A stretch of DNA of 64,000 nt from Thioclava sp. JE_KL1 (GCF_009296265.1 NZ_WBJS01000004.1:389267-453266), one strand, 5' to 3'. Counted from the first letter of the stretch, positions 8,523 through 17,521 are shown. The notes: generated from the sequence alone by a model not told the origin. Program-made: numbers and translations.

Positions 8523-9505
8523 CAGCCCTCGCGCCCCATTTTGCGGATCATCGACAGGAAAAACGGCGCGCCGACCAGCGCGGTCAGCACACCCAGCTTC
8601 AGGTCGCGCTCTGGCGCGATCACCCGCGTCGCGATATCGGCCAGCGTCAGCATCGCCGCCCCGCCAAGCGCGGAAGCCGGCAGCAACCGCGAGGGCCGCG
8701 CGCCCACGGATTTGCGCAGCAGATGCGGCACGACAAGGCCGACGAAGCCGATCGCGCCCGCGACAGCCGTGGCCGCACCGACCATCAGCGCCGTGCCGAA
8801 GACAATCTGAAGCCTGAGTTTTTTCAAGGAGATACCCATCGAAGCTGCAGCATCCTCCCCGAGGCTCAGCGCGTCCAGTCCGGGACCGGCGCGCAGCAGG
8901 ATCAGCGCGCCGACGATCAGGAACGGCAGTGCCAGCGCGACATGTGTCATCGAGCGATCGGCGAGCGAGCCCATCATCCAGAACACGATCTCGGCCGCGG
9001 CATAGGGCGATGGCGCAAGGTTCAGCACCAGCGCGGTCGCCGCCGCCGCCAGCGCCGAGACCGCGATCCCCGCAAGGATCAGCACCAGCGCCCGGCCCTC
9101 GCGTCCTGCAAGGATCAGTATAAGCGCGACGGCCACGCCCGCTCCGGCCAGTGCGGCCAGCGGCAGAGCCAGAGCGAAGAGCGCGTAGAGCCCGGTCTGG
9201 ATCGCAATCACAGCGCCGAGCGCCGCCCCCGCAGAGGTGCCGATCAGCCCCGGTTCGGCCAGCGGGTTACGCAGGAAGCCTTGCATCGCGGCGCCCGACA
9301 GCCCCAGTGCGGCGCCGACGCCGATCCCGAGGATCGCGCGCGGCAGGCGCAGCTCGCGCATCACAAGGCCCGCCGCGCCATCGCCCGAGATCAGCGCAGA
9401 GAGGCCGTGAAGCGGCGAGATACCCGACGGCCCGATCAGCAGCGAGGCTGCGAACAGCACCGCGCAGAGGATGGAGAGAAGGATGAGGATCGTGCGATAA
9501 CTCAT
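8522..9505 (-). CDS. btuC: cobalamin ABC transporter permease
   Basis: 327 residues, about ten membrane helices, FecCD/BtuC family. Recognisable signatures are RELRLPRAILGIGVGAALG, GAAMQGFLRNPLAEPGLIG and GFVGLVVPHLLR. The ATG overlaps the stop of the binding-protein gene by four bases (9502-9505). It moves corrinoid across the inner membrane with the ATPase encoded next. Confidence 0.9.
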   Translation of the reverse strand: MSYRTILILLSILCAVLFAASLLIGPSGISPLHGLSALISGDGAAGLVMRELRLPRAILGIGVGAALGLSGAAMQGFLRNPLAEPGLIGTSAGAALGAVIAIQTGLYALFALALPLAALAGAGVAVALILILAGREGRALVLILAGIAVSALAAAATALVLNLAPSPYAAAEIVFWMMGSLADRSMTHVALALPFLIVGALILLRAGPGLDALSLGEDAAASMGISLKKLRLQIVFGTALMVGAATAVAGAIGFVGLVVPHLLRKSVGARPSRLLPASALGGAAMLTLADIATRVIAPERDLKLGVLTALVGAPFFLSMIRKMGREG

Positions 9506-10380
9506 TGCGTTATCTTCTCTTTCTCTATTCTACGACCGAGCGTCGCCAGCGTCTCCACCGCATTGAGCATCGCGGGCGCGCCACAGGTCCAGCTTGCATC
9601 GCGCAGGCCCCGCACGACCGGCAGATCGCGTAGCACCGGGTGCGCCAGCACCTCCTGCGCGCGGCTCGTGCCGGTGCCGCCTTGCGAGCCGCCGACGACG
9701 ACCAGATCGGGGCGATCCATCACCAGATCTTCCAACGGCAACCGCCCGCCCCAGTCGAGCCCCGGCCCGCTGACGACATTCTGAAACCCTGCCATTTCAA
9801 GGATTTGCCCTTCAAGGGTCCGCGGCCCGTAGCCATAGCCCGAGGGCCCGATGATCGCAGCTTTCAGCCCCGGCGCGGGCGTCTTGATCGCCGCCAGCCG
9901 CGCATCGAAATCTGCGAGCATCTTCGCCGCGCGATCAGGATGGCCGAGCAGCTTGCCCATCGTTTCGATCCGGCCCCGGATCTCGGGCAGCGAGGTGCCG
10001 GGCGGCAGTTGCTCGACCCGGATCCCGAGCGTGCGCAACATGCGGATAGTGTCCGGATTCGACCATGTATCGGCCAGAACGAGATCGGGATGCAGAATAG
10101 AAATTTCCTCTGCGCGACCGTAGTTTACGGGCAGCTCTTCAGCCTGCTTCCAATGCACAGACATCGACGGATCGGTCGCGAAATGGCTGACCGAGACGAT
10201 TTGCGACGGATCGGCCAGCGCCAGCGCCAACTGATCCGTGCAGAGGTTCATGGACACGACTCGCTGCGGCACGTCTTGCGCAGGTTCCTCCGCCCATGCG
10301 GAGGAGGTCGCCGCCAAGGCGGCGAAAAGGGCGGCGCAAACCGCCCCTTTCAGATCAGAACCGCGCACGCAGCCCCACAT
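9502..10380 (-). CDS. btuF: periplasmic corrinoid-binding protein
   Basis: 292 residues with an N-terminal signal peptide (cleavage after SSAWA, about residue 30), then a BtuF/FhuD-like fold: RVVSMNLCTDQLALAL, ILHPDLVLADTWSNPDTIRMLR, and a second lobe with ASWTCGAPAMLNAVETL. It would pass corrinoid from BtuB to BtuC. The start at 10380 overlaps the end of btuB by 26 bases; a GTG at 10368 with a shorter overlap is an equally reasonable start because neither has a good Shine-Dalgarno. Confidence 0.85.
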   Translation of the reverse strand: MWGCVRGSDLKGAVCAALFAALAATSSAWAEEPAQDVPQRVVSMNLCTDQLALALADPSQIVSVSHFATDPSMSVHWKQAEELPVNYGRAEEISILHPDLVLADTWSNPDTIRMLRTLGIRVEQLPPGTSLPEIRGRIETMGKLLGHPDRAAKMLADFDARLAAIKTPAPGLKAAIIGPSGYGYGPRTLEGQILEMAGFQNVVSGPGLDWGGRLPLEDLVMDRPDLVVVGGSQGGTGTSRAQEVLAHPVLRDLPVVRGLRDASWTCGAPAMLNAVETLATLGRRIEKEKITQ

Positions 10381-12178
10381 AGGCGGCGCGACCCGAGGTG
10401 CCGTAGCCCGGCCAGAGCTGGTAATCGGTATCGGTCAGGTTCTCGATGCGCAGATAGGCCTCTTTGTCATTGCCCAGATCGTAGGTCATTTGCGCGTTCA
10501 GCAGGCCGTAATCGGGCTGGCTCTGACGATCGGTGACCACGCGCATATCGGCGGCGAGCGTGATCTTGTCGGTCACCTGCGCGTCGATCCCGGCGGTCAG
10601 CGTATGCCGCCCGAAGGCCGAGTTCCACGTCGAGCCGGCAGAGAGACCGTCGGGGTTCTTCGAGTCCAGATAGGTATAGCCGAGGCTGTAATTGACCGTG
10701 CTGGAGATCGGCCCTTTCAGGCCCAGCTCCAGACCCTGCCGCTTGGCGGTGCCCGAGGTCTGGTAATAGCTGTAGGTCGTGTTGCTGTAGTCGATCAGGT
10801 CGTCCACCTCGATATGGAACAGCGTCGCGGTCAGCTTATGCGCGCCGAAATCGCGCTCGACGCCCAGATCGTAGCTCAGCGATTTCTCGGGCTTGAGATC
10901 GGGATTGCCCGCATAGCCGTCATAAAGCTCGTAGCCCGACGGCGCACGGAACCCGTTGCCGACCGAGGCACGGTAGAGCGTCGCGGCATCGGCCTGCCAG
11001 GTAACGCCCAGACGGCCCGTGGTGTTGCCGCCGAAATCCGAGTGATCGTCGTGGCGCGCCGAGGCGGTCACGTTCACGCCGTCCATCGGCGAGAAGGCAT
11101 ATTCGCCGAAGACGCCCGTAACCGCAGTCAGAACGTGGCCCGCCACATAGGTGCCGGTATAGGTTTCCAGCGTGCGATCAGCCCCGAAGGTCACGCGGCC
11201 CGGCCCGAGATCGGTCGAGGCTTTCCAGTCGAGTTTGCGGCGTTTGCCCTCGTAGCCATAGTCATAGACCGGATACCAGCGCGAGGTCGTGTAATAGGTC
11301 AGACCGAGCTCGTGATCGAGCGGACCGGTCGCAAATTTCGCGAAGAGACGCCCGCCGCGCTCCTTGTGGATGGTGTATTCGTTGCTGTCCGTGGGCGGCG
11401 AGCTGAAGCCGTTATCGAACTCGCCCCGGTCGTTCTGGGCAAACCCGTTGAAGCCGATCAGCAGATTGTCGGAGATGCGCTTCTGCGCGCGCAGGCTCAC
11501 GCGGTCGGCGCGGTAGCCGTCTTTCTCGGTATTGCCGTTCTTCTTGTCGGCGGCCGAGAAGCCTGCGGTGTAGACTTTCGACAGCTGGATCGCGAGCTCG
11601 TCGTCGCCCTTCTTCCAACCGAAGTTATAGGCCGCATTCGCGGTGCGGTAGGAGCCGAGCTCGAACTTGACGCTCTGGCTCACGCCATCCTCGGTCGGGC
11701 GCGGCGTGTCGAGGTTGATCACACCGGCGACCGCCTGCCCACCATAGACCGCCGATTGCGAGCCGCGCATGATCTCGACCCGGTCGTAGTTGAACGTGTT
11801 GAACCGGCCCAGATCGGGCAGCACCTGCGGCGCGGACGGATCGGAGACGTCGATGCCATCCACCATGACCTTCACGTAGTTCTGCGACACGCCGCGAATG
11901 GTGAAGCCGGTCTGCGCGCCCATCGGCCCGCGCGACAGGATGCCGACGCCCGGCGATTGCGCGATCAGATTGGCAAGGCGGGTCTGGCCCGAACGCTCCA
12001 ACTCGTTCCGCGACAGCACGGTGACCGCCTGCGCGGTCTTGTCCGACGATTGCGGCTCGAGCGCGCCGTGATAGATCACGATCTCATCGAGTTGGTAAGG
12101 TTGGCTGTCTTGCGCAAGCGCGGGGGCTGCCAGCGCGGTGGTGAGCATCAGGCCCACGGTCAAACGGGTGCGGATCAT
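10355..12178 (-). CDS. btuB: TonB-dependent cobalamin receptor
   Basis: 607 residues. A signal peptide ends at ALAQ (about 23), followed by a TonB-box-like DEIVIYHG, a plug domain (about 45-150, with GVSQNYVKVMVDGIDVSDP) and a 22-strand barrel ending in the aromatic YVGLRARF. The ATG at 12178 is preceded by GAGGG at eight bases. The cobalamin riboswitch upstream identifies the substrate class better than the sequence alone. It heads the five-gene uptake operon that runs to 6985. Confidence 0.9.
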   Translation of the reverse strand: MIRTRLTVGLMLTTALAAPALAQDSQPYQLDEIVIYHGALEPQSSDKTAQAVTVLSRNELERSGQTRLANLIAQSPGVGILSRGPMGAQTGFTIRGVSQNYVKVMVDGIDVSDPSAPQVLPDLGRFNTFNYDRVEIMRGSQSAVYGGQAVAGVINLDTPRPTEDGVSQSVKFELGSYRTANAAYNFGWKKGDDELAIQLSKVYTAGFSAADKKNGNTEKDGYRADRVSLRAQKRISDNLLIGFNGFAQNDRGEFDNGFSSPPTDSNEYTIHKERGGRLFAKFATGPLDHELGLTYYTTSRWYPVYDYGYEGKRRKLDWKASTDLGPGRVTFGADRTLETYTGTYVAGHVLTAVTGVFGEYAFSPMDGVNVTASARHDDHSDFGGNTTGRLGVTWQADAATLYRASVGNGFRAPSGYELYDGYAGNPDLKPEKSLSYDLGVERDFGAHKLTATLFHIEVDDLIDYSNTTYSYYQTSGTAKRQGLELGLKGPISSTVNYSLGYTYLDSKNPDGLSAGSTWNSAFGRHTLTAGIDAQVTDKITLAADMRVVTDRQSQPDYGLLNAQMTYDLGNDKEAYLRIENLTDTDYQLWPGYGTSGRAAYVGLRARF

Positions 12179-12199
12179 ATCCAATTCCCTCGTATCGCG

Positions 12200-12500
12200 A
12201 CTCTACGGTCGCGTGAACTTCGTATTGCAAGTCTTTGGAAATTTGGAATTTCCGCCGACGGTGAGAATGTCACCACTGACGGAAGACCGCCTCCGCTGCG
12301 CGCCCCGCACAGGCAGAAAGGATGAGCGCCTCGGCAGGTCTCCTGGCTCGCGGGTCTTGGTTTCGGCTGGCCTTCCCGGGTCTCCCCAGTGGCTCAGTCA
12401 GCCGTCACTCGCCGCTCACAGTTGCGGGGGCAGCCCCGGAATGAATGCACGCATCGCACCGGGTTCCCTTTTCATCCGCCAAGGCGGAACCGAAGTGCCC
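12200..12500 (-). ncRNA. cobalamin riboswitch and its expression platform
   Basis: Read on the minus strand, the aptamer spans about 12500-12330. It contains the conserved GGGAA..GGTG start (about 12470), the CCCCCGCAACTGT core (about 12425), GCCACTGG (about 12392) and the B12 box GAGCCAGGAGACCTGCCG at 12348-12331. Between aptamer and btuB are hairpins GGTGA/TCACC (about 12270), GGAAAT/ATTTCC (about 12240) and CGCGAC/GTCGCG just before the Shine-Dalgarno (about 12212-12195); the last could control ribosome access. This arrangement predicts repression of the operon when adenosyl- or other cobalamins are plentiful. Confidence 0.92.
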
Positions 12501-12538
12501 CTGCTGTGCCGCGCGCGCCGCAGCCTGTCAAGAAAATT

Positions 12539-13585
12539 TCAACTCTCGACGGCAGCTCTGCTGCGCTTGTTGAAGCGGATCGAGGACAGGAGCGCGAGCC
12601 CGATCAGCCCCGCCCCGATCAGCCCGGTAATCACCTCGGGCACTTCCACCAGCGTCTGCGCGAACATGACGACCGAGAGGATCAGGATCGACCAGAAGGC
12701 GCCGTTCTCGAGATAGCGGAATTCGCTCAGCGTGTTGCGCTCCACCAGCATCAGGGTCATCGAGCGCACATACATCGCGCCGATCCCCAGACCGATCGCG
12801 ATCAGGAACAGGTTCTGGGTCAGCGCGAAAGCCCCGATCACCCCGTCGAAGCTGAAGGACGCGTCGAGCACTTCGAGATAGAGGAACGCGCCGAGGCCCG
12901 CTTTGGCCGTCTCGGCGGCGAGATTCGTCCGGTCAAGCACGTGGCTGAGCACTTCGACCCCGAGGAAGGTCGCAAGCCCGCAGATCGATGCGAACATGAA
13001 CTCGTCCTCACGCCCTTCGGGCAAGATCCAGGTAAAGGCCAGAATGACGAGCAGCACGAGGCCGATCTCGAGCCCGCGGATCGAGGCGAGCGCGCGCAAC
13101 CGGCGCTCCAACGCGCGAATCCAGTCGACCTCTTTGCCCTCGTCGATGAAATAGGTCAGCGCGACCATCATCAGGAAGGCCCCGCCGAAGCCCGCGATCG
13201 ACAGATGCGCGTCCTCGATGATCTCGGCATATTCAGCCGGATGTTTCGCGGCCAGTTGCACCGCCTCCCATGGTCCGATGCCGGCGGCGACCACGACGAT
13301 CAGCAGAGGGAACAGGATACGCATCCCGAAGACCGCGATCAGAATACCCCAGGTCAGGAAGCGACGCTGCCATTTCGGCGTCATCTGGTGCAGCTTGTTG
13401 GCGTTGACGATCGCGTTGTCGAAGCTCAGCGAGATTTCCAGCACGGCGAGCACCGCCGTGATCATCAGGAAAGAGACCGCGCCGCCCAGCCCGCCGGTCT
13501 GGGCAAATCCCAGCGCGAACGACCCGACCAGCCCCGCAATAGTGACGGCGATGGCCCAGGAGAAATAACGGTACATGGTGGTCAT
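12539..13585 (-). CDS. DUF475 (TerC-like) integral membrane protein
   Basis: 348 residues with about eight to nine membrane helices. The family hallmarks are EISLSFDNAIVNANKL near the N-terminus and DASFSFDGVIGAFALTQN in the second half, two related acidic SFD motifs thought to line a metal path in TerC-like proteins. The transported ion is unknown; TerC relatives are linked to manganese or calcium and to tellurite resistance. The ATG at 13585 has GGAG at six bases. Its 3' end lies only ~40 bases before the riboswitch, so some read-through into the btu operon is possible. Confidence 0.82.
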   Translation of the reverse strand: MTTMYRYFSWAIAVTIAGLVGSFALGFAQTGGLGGAVSFLMITAVLAVLEISLSFDNAIVNANKLHQMTPKWQRRFLTWGILIAVFGMRILFPLLIVVVAAGIGPWEAVQLAAKHPAEYAEIIEDAHLSIAGFGGAFLMMVALTYFIDEGKEVDWIRALERRLRALASIRGLEIGLVLLVILAFTWILPEGREDEFMFASICGLATFLGVEVLSHVLDRTNLAAETAKAGLGAFLYLEVLDASFSFDGVIGAFALTQNLFLIAIGLGIGAMYVRSMTLMLVERNTLSEFRYLENGAFWSILILSVVMFAQTLVEVPEVITGLIGAGLIGLALLSSIRFNKRSRAAVES

Positions 13586-13699
13586 GCTGGCTCCGGCTGC
13601 ATGGAGCCTCACTTAGGCTTCGCCCCCTCTCTTCGCAAGGGAGCGCGCCGTCAGAGTTGATCGCTGTGGCCCGGCGGGCGCGCCTCGGATCAGCCCCCC

Positions 13700-14125
13700 C
13701 TACAGCCCCGCCTCGTCGAGCCAGCCCATGATCCGGGCCTTGTTCACGCCGAGGTCGGATTTGCCGTAGACGAGATGGCCGCGCATTTGCAGCGTGTTGC
13801 CCTCGACCCAAAGCGTGGTGACGTCGGGAAAGCCGAAGAAGGCGGAGCGGGTGACATAGGCCACATGCCCCTCATCGACGCTGCCGGCCACCTGCTTCGT
13901 GCGCGCGGTCGCGCGGATGATCTTGTCGAGCGCGGCCATCTGCACCAGCGGATCGGAGACCTCGCGGGCCGCCTGAAACCCGCCCGTCTCGGGGTGATCG
14001 CCGGGCGCTTTCGCCAGACCCTCGACCTTGTAGCGCGCAGGATCGATCGGGGCGAAGCGCACCCAGCCATCGGCCACGGCAACCGCGGCCAGTCCGAGAG
14101 CGAGGATCGTCACAGCCCGGTTCAT
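13700..14125 (-). CDS. DUF1499 family protein
   Basis: 141 residues: an N-terminal hydrophobic anchor or signal (about 5-22) and a DUF1499 domain with the typical VEGLAKAPGDHPE, DEGHVAYVTRSAFFGFPD and SDLGVNKARI segments. No activity is known for the family. The ATG at 14125 overlaps the stop of the agmatinase gene by four bases (14122-14125), so the pair is translationally coupled although the functions have no obvious link. Confidence 0.8.
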   Translation of the reverse strand: MNRAVTILALGLAAVAVADGWVRFAPIDPARYKVEGLAKAPGDHPETGGFQAAREVSDPLVQMAALDKIIRATARTKQVAGSVDEGHVAYVTRSAFFGFPDVTTLWVEGNTLQMRGHLVYGKSDLGVNKARIMGWLDEAGL

Positions 14126-15093
14126 GCCGCGCCCTCCCGCAGCCCCCAACCGGCCAGCGCGATCAGCTCGGTCGCGACATGCGCGCCCGCGATGGCCGTC
14201 ACGCCGGTCGGATCATAGGGCGGAGAGACCTCGACCACATCGCCGCCGATCAGGTTGATGCCCTTGAGCCCGCGCAACAGCTCTGCCGCCTGCCAGCTGG
14301 CCAGACCGCCCCAGACCGGCGTGCCGGTGCCCGGCGCGAAGGCAGGGTCCAGCCCGTCGATATCGAAGGTGATGTAGCAGGGCCTGTCGCCCACCACTGT
14401 GCGGATGCGTTCCAGCGTGGCCTCGACGCCCTCGCGATGCACCGAAGGCGCGTCCACGATCGTCACGCCCAGCGTATCGGGATTGTCGGTGCGGATGCCG
14501 ACCGAGACGGTGTTCTCGGCCTTCACGACGCCCGACTTGATCGCCTTGTAGAGGAACGTGCCGTGGTCGATCCTGTCCATGTCGTCATCGGCCCAGGTGT
14601 CGGAATGGGCATCGAACTGAACGAGCGCGATCTCCCCATGGGCGGCAGCGGCCGCACGCAGGATCGGCAGGGTGATGAAGTGATCGCCGCCCAGCGTGAT
14701 CGGAACGACGCCCGCCCCGAAGATCGCGCCCAGATGCGCCTCGATCCGGCCCGGCACTTCCGGCACATTGGCATAGTCGAAGGGCATGTCACCGTAATCA
14801 ACGATGGCGAGTTCAGAGAACGGGTCGTAGCCCCAGCCATAGGGGGCGTCGAACGCCTGCAGCGTCGAGGCTTCGCGGATCGCCCGCGGCCCGAAGCGCG
14901 TGCCGGGGCGGTTCGTCACCGCCTGATCGAAGGGGATGCCGGTCACGGCAATCTGCGCGCCCGCGAGGTCCTTCGTATAGCGCCGCCGCAGGAAGCTGGT
15001 GGCCCCGCCGAAGGTATTCTCGAAGCTCAGGCCACGTGCCTCTGCCCGCGTAAAAGCCTGATCCACTTGCGTTTTCGCATCTTCCAGAGCCAT
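14122..15093 (-). CDS. speB: agmatinase / ureohydrolase
   Basis: 323 residues of the arginase-agmatinase-formiminoglutamase family. The Mn ligands are visible in LGGDHF, FDAHSDTWADD and DIDGLDPAFAPGTGTP, and SVGIRTD is typical. Agmatinase would cut agmatine to putrescine and urea; guanidinobutyrase or related activity cannot be excluded. The ATG at 15093 has GGAGGGGCG before it; upstream in-frame codons lie in non-coding sequence. Confidence 0.85.
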   Translation of the reverse strand: MALEDAKTQVDQAFTRAEARGLSFENTFGGATSFLRRRYTKDLAGAQIAVTGIPFDQAVTNRPGTRFGPRAIREASTLQAFDAPYGWGYDPFSELAIVDYGDMPFDYANVPEVPGRIEAHLGAIFGAGVVPITLGGDHFITLPILRAAAAAHGEIALVQFDAHSDTWADDDMDRIDHGTFLYKAIKSGVVKAENTVSVGIRTDNPDTLGVTIVDAPSVHREGVEATLERIRTVVGDRPCYITFDIDGLDPAFAPGTGTPVWGGLASWQAAELLRGLKGINLIGGDVVEVSPPYDPTGVTAIAGAHVATELIALAGWGLREGAA

Positions 15094-15172
15094 GATCGCC
15101 CCTCCTTTTCGCCCGCGAAATCTGCGCCAGCCCTCGCGAGAGGTCAAGCTGCCGTGCATCTATGTGGAGAGG

Positions 15173-15324
15173 GACGCACCCGACCTCGGGTGGGCGCTGA
15201 GCGCGCTCTGTGGCATGGCGCTTTATCTCGCAAGCCCGCAGGTCGGTCATGCCCGCGAAGTCATCGCCACGGCGCCCTCCCGGGGGGAGGTCGGGCGCGG
15301 CCCGGGGCTGGTCGCCCCGGGGCG
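15173..15324 (+). repeat. structured intergenic repeat, copy B
   Basis: The left end ACGCACCCGACCTCGGGTGG matches the left end of copies A and C. CTTTATCTCGCAAGCCCG is shared with copy C (minus strand). The right end CCTCCCGGGGGGAGGTCGGG is nearly identical to copy A. It lies between agmatinase and the SLAC1-type gene. Confidence 0.65.
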
Positions 15325-15349
15325 ATCTCAGACCTGGAAAGCGGCCCCC

Positions 15350-16360
15350 TCACTCCGGCTGGCAAATCTCTCCGCGCAGGATCGCAAGCCCCGTGCGCCA
15401 GACGAGGCCGACGATCACCACGGCAAGGATCGCGAGAAACGCCACCGCCATGCGCAAATGCGGCTCGGAATGGGCGTATTCGGCATGCAGGAAGGTCGCG
15501 ATGGTCAGCGCCGCGATGGGGAAGCTCAGCGCCCAGAAACTCATCGCGAAGGGCAGCCGCAGGATGCGCGGCAGCTGCACCGCAACAAGCGCGGCAAAGA
15601 CATAGGCCAGCGACAGCAGGATATGCGCGAAGGGATCAACGCCATGTCCGACCGTTGCCCCGGGCACGATCTGCTCGCCAGTCAGACGCAGCCACGCGAT
15701 GAAGGCCACCGCGGGCGGCGCGATCAGGATCACCAGCGTCGGCTGCAGCTTGCTCGGCAAGGGATCGTGGAAGATCAGCCGGTTGAAGACCAGCGTCAGC
15801 AGCACGAGCCAAAACAGCATCCCGGCCGAGAAGAACAACCAGCTAATCTCGATAAAGCCGAGCTGCGCGCCCGCCACCGGCACGATCACATTGCCCACCG
15901 CCGGGATGAACCATGCCGGGTTCAGCTGCCCGTGTTTGAAACTGCGCGTCCCGATCCAGTTGGTCACGACCGCGAGTGTCATGATCCCCTGCAGAGTCGT
16001 ACCCGCCAGCCACAGCAGGAGCGCAAGCGAGGTCGAGACCGTCAGCGCCCCGGTCGCCAGCAGCAACAGCGAGATCGCGACGGTCGGGAAGAAGGCCAGC
16101 CGGATCGGGTGATGCCATTCCGCGCTCACAGCTTGCGGGTGCCGCACGGCCTTGGCGAGATAGAAGGCAGAGATCAGCACGAACACGGTCGCGGTTAGCG
16201 CGAACATCACCTGATAGGGCAACGGCCCGAGCCCGAGCGGCTTGGCTGCCGCACGCAGCGCCAGCGTGAAGCCCCCGAGCCCCATCGTCGTCGCATAGAA
16301 GGTGATCGGAAAATGCTCGAGCCGGCTATGCGCGGCGGGTGCCTCAGCTTGAATGCTCAT
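15350..16360 (-). CDS. SLAC1/TehA-family anion channel or exporter
   Basis: 336 residues with ten predicted helices. Signs of the family are FPITFYATTMGLGGFTLALR in helix 1, the conserved aromatic gate region, and EYAHSEPHLR late. Family members carry tellurite, malate, nitrate or sulfite. The ATG at 16360 is preceded by GGAGGGCAAG. It is divergent from the nsrR-like regulator, whose promoter region may also control it; a nitrogen-oxide-related anion is a plausible but unproven cargo. Confidence 0.8.
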   Translation of the reverse strand: MSIQAEAPAAHSRLEHFPITFYATTMGLGGFTLALRAAAKPLGLGPLPYQVMFALTATVFVLISAFYLAKAVRHPQAVSAEWHHPIRLAFFPTVAISLLLLATGALTVSTSLALLLWLAGTTLQGIMTLAVVTNWIGTRSFKHGQLNPAWFIPAVGNVIVPVAGAQLGFIEISWLFFSAGMLFWLVLLTLVFNRLIFHDPLPSKLQPTLVILIAPPAVAFIAWLRLTGEQIVPGATVGHGVDPFAHILLSLAYVFAALVAVQLPRILRLPFAMSFWALSFPIAALTIATFLHAEYAHSEPHLRMAVAFLAILAVVIVGLVWRTGLAILRGEICQPE

Positions 16361-16617
16361 CTTGCCCTCCCGGTGGCCATCGCCGCGCGGGGCCGAACGG
16401 CCCACAACGCGACGGATCAGATCACCCGCGCCGCGCCGGACCAACCCACGCGGCGGGATCACACCTCTCATCTACTCACGCATCCGTGTGTGAGGAGTCT
16501 GACAAATGGACGCATTCGCCGCGCCGGGCGCAGCGCGCATCTACGTCCCGCGCATATTGCCTCTGGCGGATCCCCGCTTGCGCCAGACCCGCTCTGTGAC
16601 GAAAATTTTCAAGGAAC

Positions 16618-16666
16618 GTGACATAGGTCAAACCTGCGAGGTAAACTTACCTATATGACCGCTTCG
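16618..16666 (+). promoter_or_regulatory. FNR/CRP-type class II promoter of the nsrR-like gene
   Basis: GTGACATAGGTCAA (16618-16631) matches TTGA-N6-TCAA except for the first base. Its centre is 29 bases before a -10-like TATGAC at 16654-16659, the spacing expected for an activator centred at -41.5. The predicted start near 16666 leaves a 19-base leader. The stretch 16361-16617 shows nothing else clear apart from GC-rich hairpins. Confidence 0.45.
16639..16652 (+). promoter_or_regulatory. palindromic operator candidate, probably for the Rrf2 regulator itself
   Basis: AGGTAA-AC-TTACCT is a perfect 6-bp palindrome directly between the FNR-type box and the -10 element. A protein bound here would block RNA polymerase, consistent with autorepression by an Rrf2-family dimer. 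Confidence 0.45.
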
Positions 16667-16684
16667 TGAGCTGGAGGAGTTGCG

Positions 16685-17164
16685 ATGCGTCTGACCACAC
16701 GAACCAATCTCGCGATGCGCGTGCTGATGTTCTGCGCGGTCAATCCGCATCGCACCGTGCGCAAACACGAGATCGCAGAAGCCTGTAACGCGTCCGAGAA
16801 CCATCTCGCGCAGGTCATCAACACGCTCGCACGCGAGAATTTCATCACCACCCTGCGCGGTCGCGCTGGTGGGATGCAGCTTGCCCGCCCGCCCGAAGAG
16901 ATCGGCGTGGGCAAAGTGCTGCGCGCCTTCGAGGCCGCCCTGCCCTTCGCGGAATGTTTCGATACCGAGACCAACACCTGCCCGCTGCGCGATGCCTGCC
17001 TGTTCCGCGATGCGCTGACCGATGCGCTCGAAGCCTTCTACGGGACGCTGGACCGTAAGACGCTCGCCGATCTGGTCGACAACAACACCGCGCTGGAGGC
17101 GATGCTCAGCCTGCCCGGCCTGCAGCCGCTGTCGATCTGCGCAACCGCACGCGCCGCGGAATAA
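16685..17164 (+). CDS. nsrR: Rrf2-family regulator, NsrR-like nitric oxide sensor
   Basis: 159 residues: a winged-helix DNA-binding domain (about 1-70, with RLTTRTNLAMRVLMF and SENHLAQVINTLA as recognition region) followed by three Cys at 91, 99 and 105 (ECFDTETNTCPLRDACLF). The pattern is C-X7-C-X5-C, matching an Fe-S cluster of NsrR type; NsrR orthologues usually have five residues in the first gap. NsrR represses NO-detoxifying genes until NO attacks the cluster. The ATG has GGAGGA at seven bases. Upstream elements suggest oxygen/NO control and autorepression. Confidence 0.8.
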   Translation: MRLTTRTNLAMRVLMFCAVNPHRTVRKHEIAEACNASENHLAQVINTLARENFITTLRGRAGGMQLARPPEEIGVGKVLRAFEAALPFAECFDTETNTCPLRDACLFRDALTDALEAFYGTLDRKTLADLVDNNTALEAMLSLPGLQPLSICATARAAE

Positions 17165-17386
17165 CCGCCGCGACATGACGCTCCGGTAGGTCCATATTTC
17201 TGACGCATTGCCGTGCGCAGCAGCGTTTTCGTGGCGGCAACGTCACAGTTTCATGACACCCGCTCACGGCAAAGAGATCAAAATTCAGTTTCGCTTGACC
17301 ACCCCTTTTCCCGGCGAGAGCCTGTGTCTACTTGTCGCACCAACGGGAAGACCCCGCTAAACGCGACTCATCACAAGGCTTAGGTC

Positions 17387-17521
17387 ATGCAACAGCAATC
17401 GGGCACTCAATCAGGCCAGCAACAGCAAGGCGGCACGAACCGTCCTGGCCAGCAACAAGGCCAAACGGGCAATACGACCCAACAGAACGGCACCGTATTC
17501 GACGACTGGGCGTCCATCTGA
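17387..17521 (+). CDS. candidate 44-residue Gln/Gly-rich small protein
   Basis: An ATG-started frame encodes 44 residues that are almost only Gln, Gly, Thr, Asn and Ser, with 14 Gln in CAA/CAG runs, then an abrupt hydrophobic-acidic tail TVFDDWASI before TGA. A short AGG lies four bases before the ATG, so translation signals are weak. The low-complexity body with a sharply different C-terminus is more ordered than expected of random GC-rich DNA. It sits alone between nsrR and the TfoX-C gene, with no known function. A longer frame (17332-17544) overlaps it but has no protein-like features. The 222 bases after nsrR hold no other gene. Confidence 0.4.
   Translation: MQQQSGTQSGQQQQGGTNRPGQQQGQTGNTTQQNGTVFDDWASI

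Noticed and set aside
16506..16658. A 50-codon frame with a GAGGAG site upstream of the nsrR-like gene
   Set aside because: Its 3' half is the FNR-type box, the palindrome and the -10 element; rare codons cluster there, so promoter DNA is the better reading.
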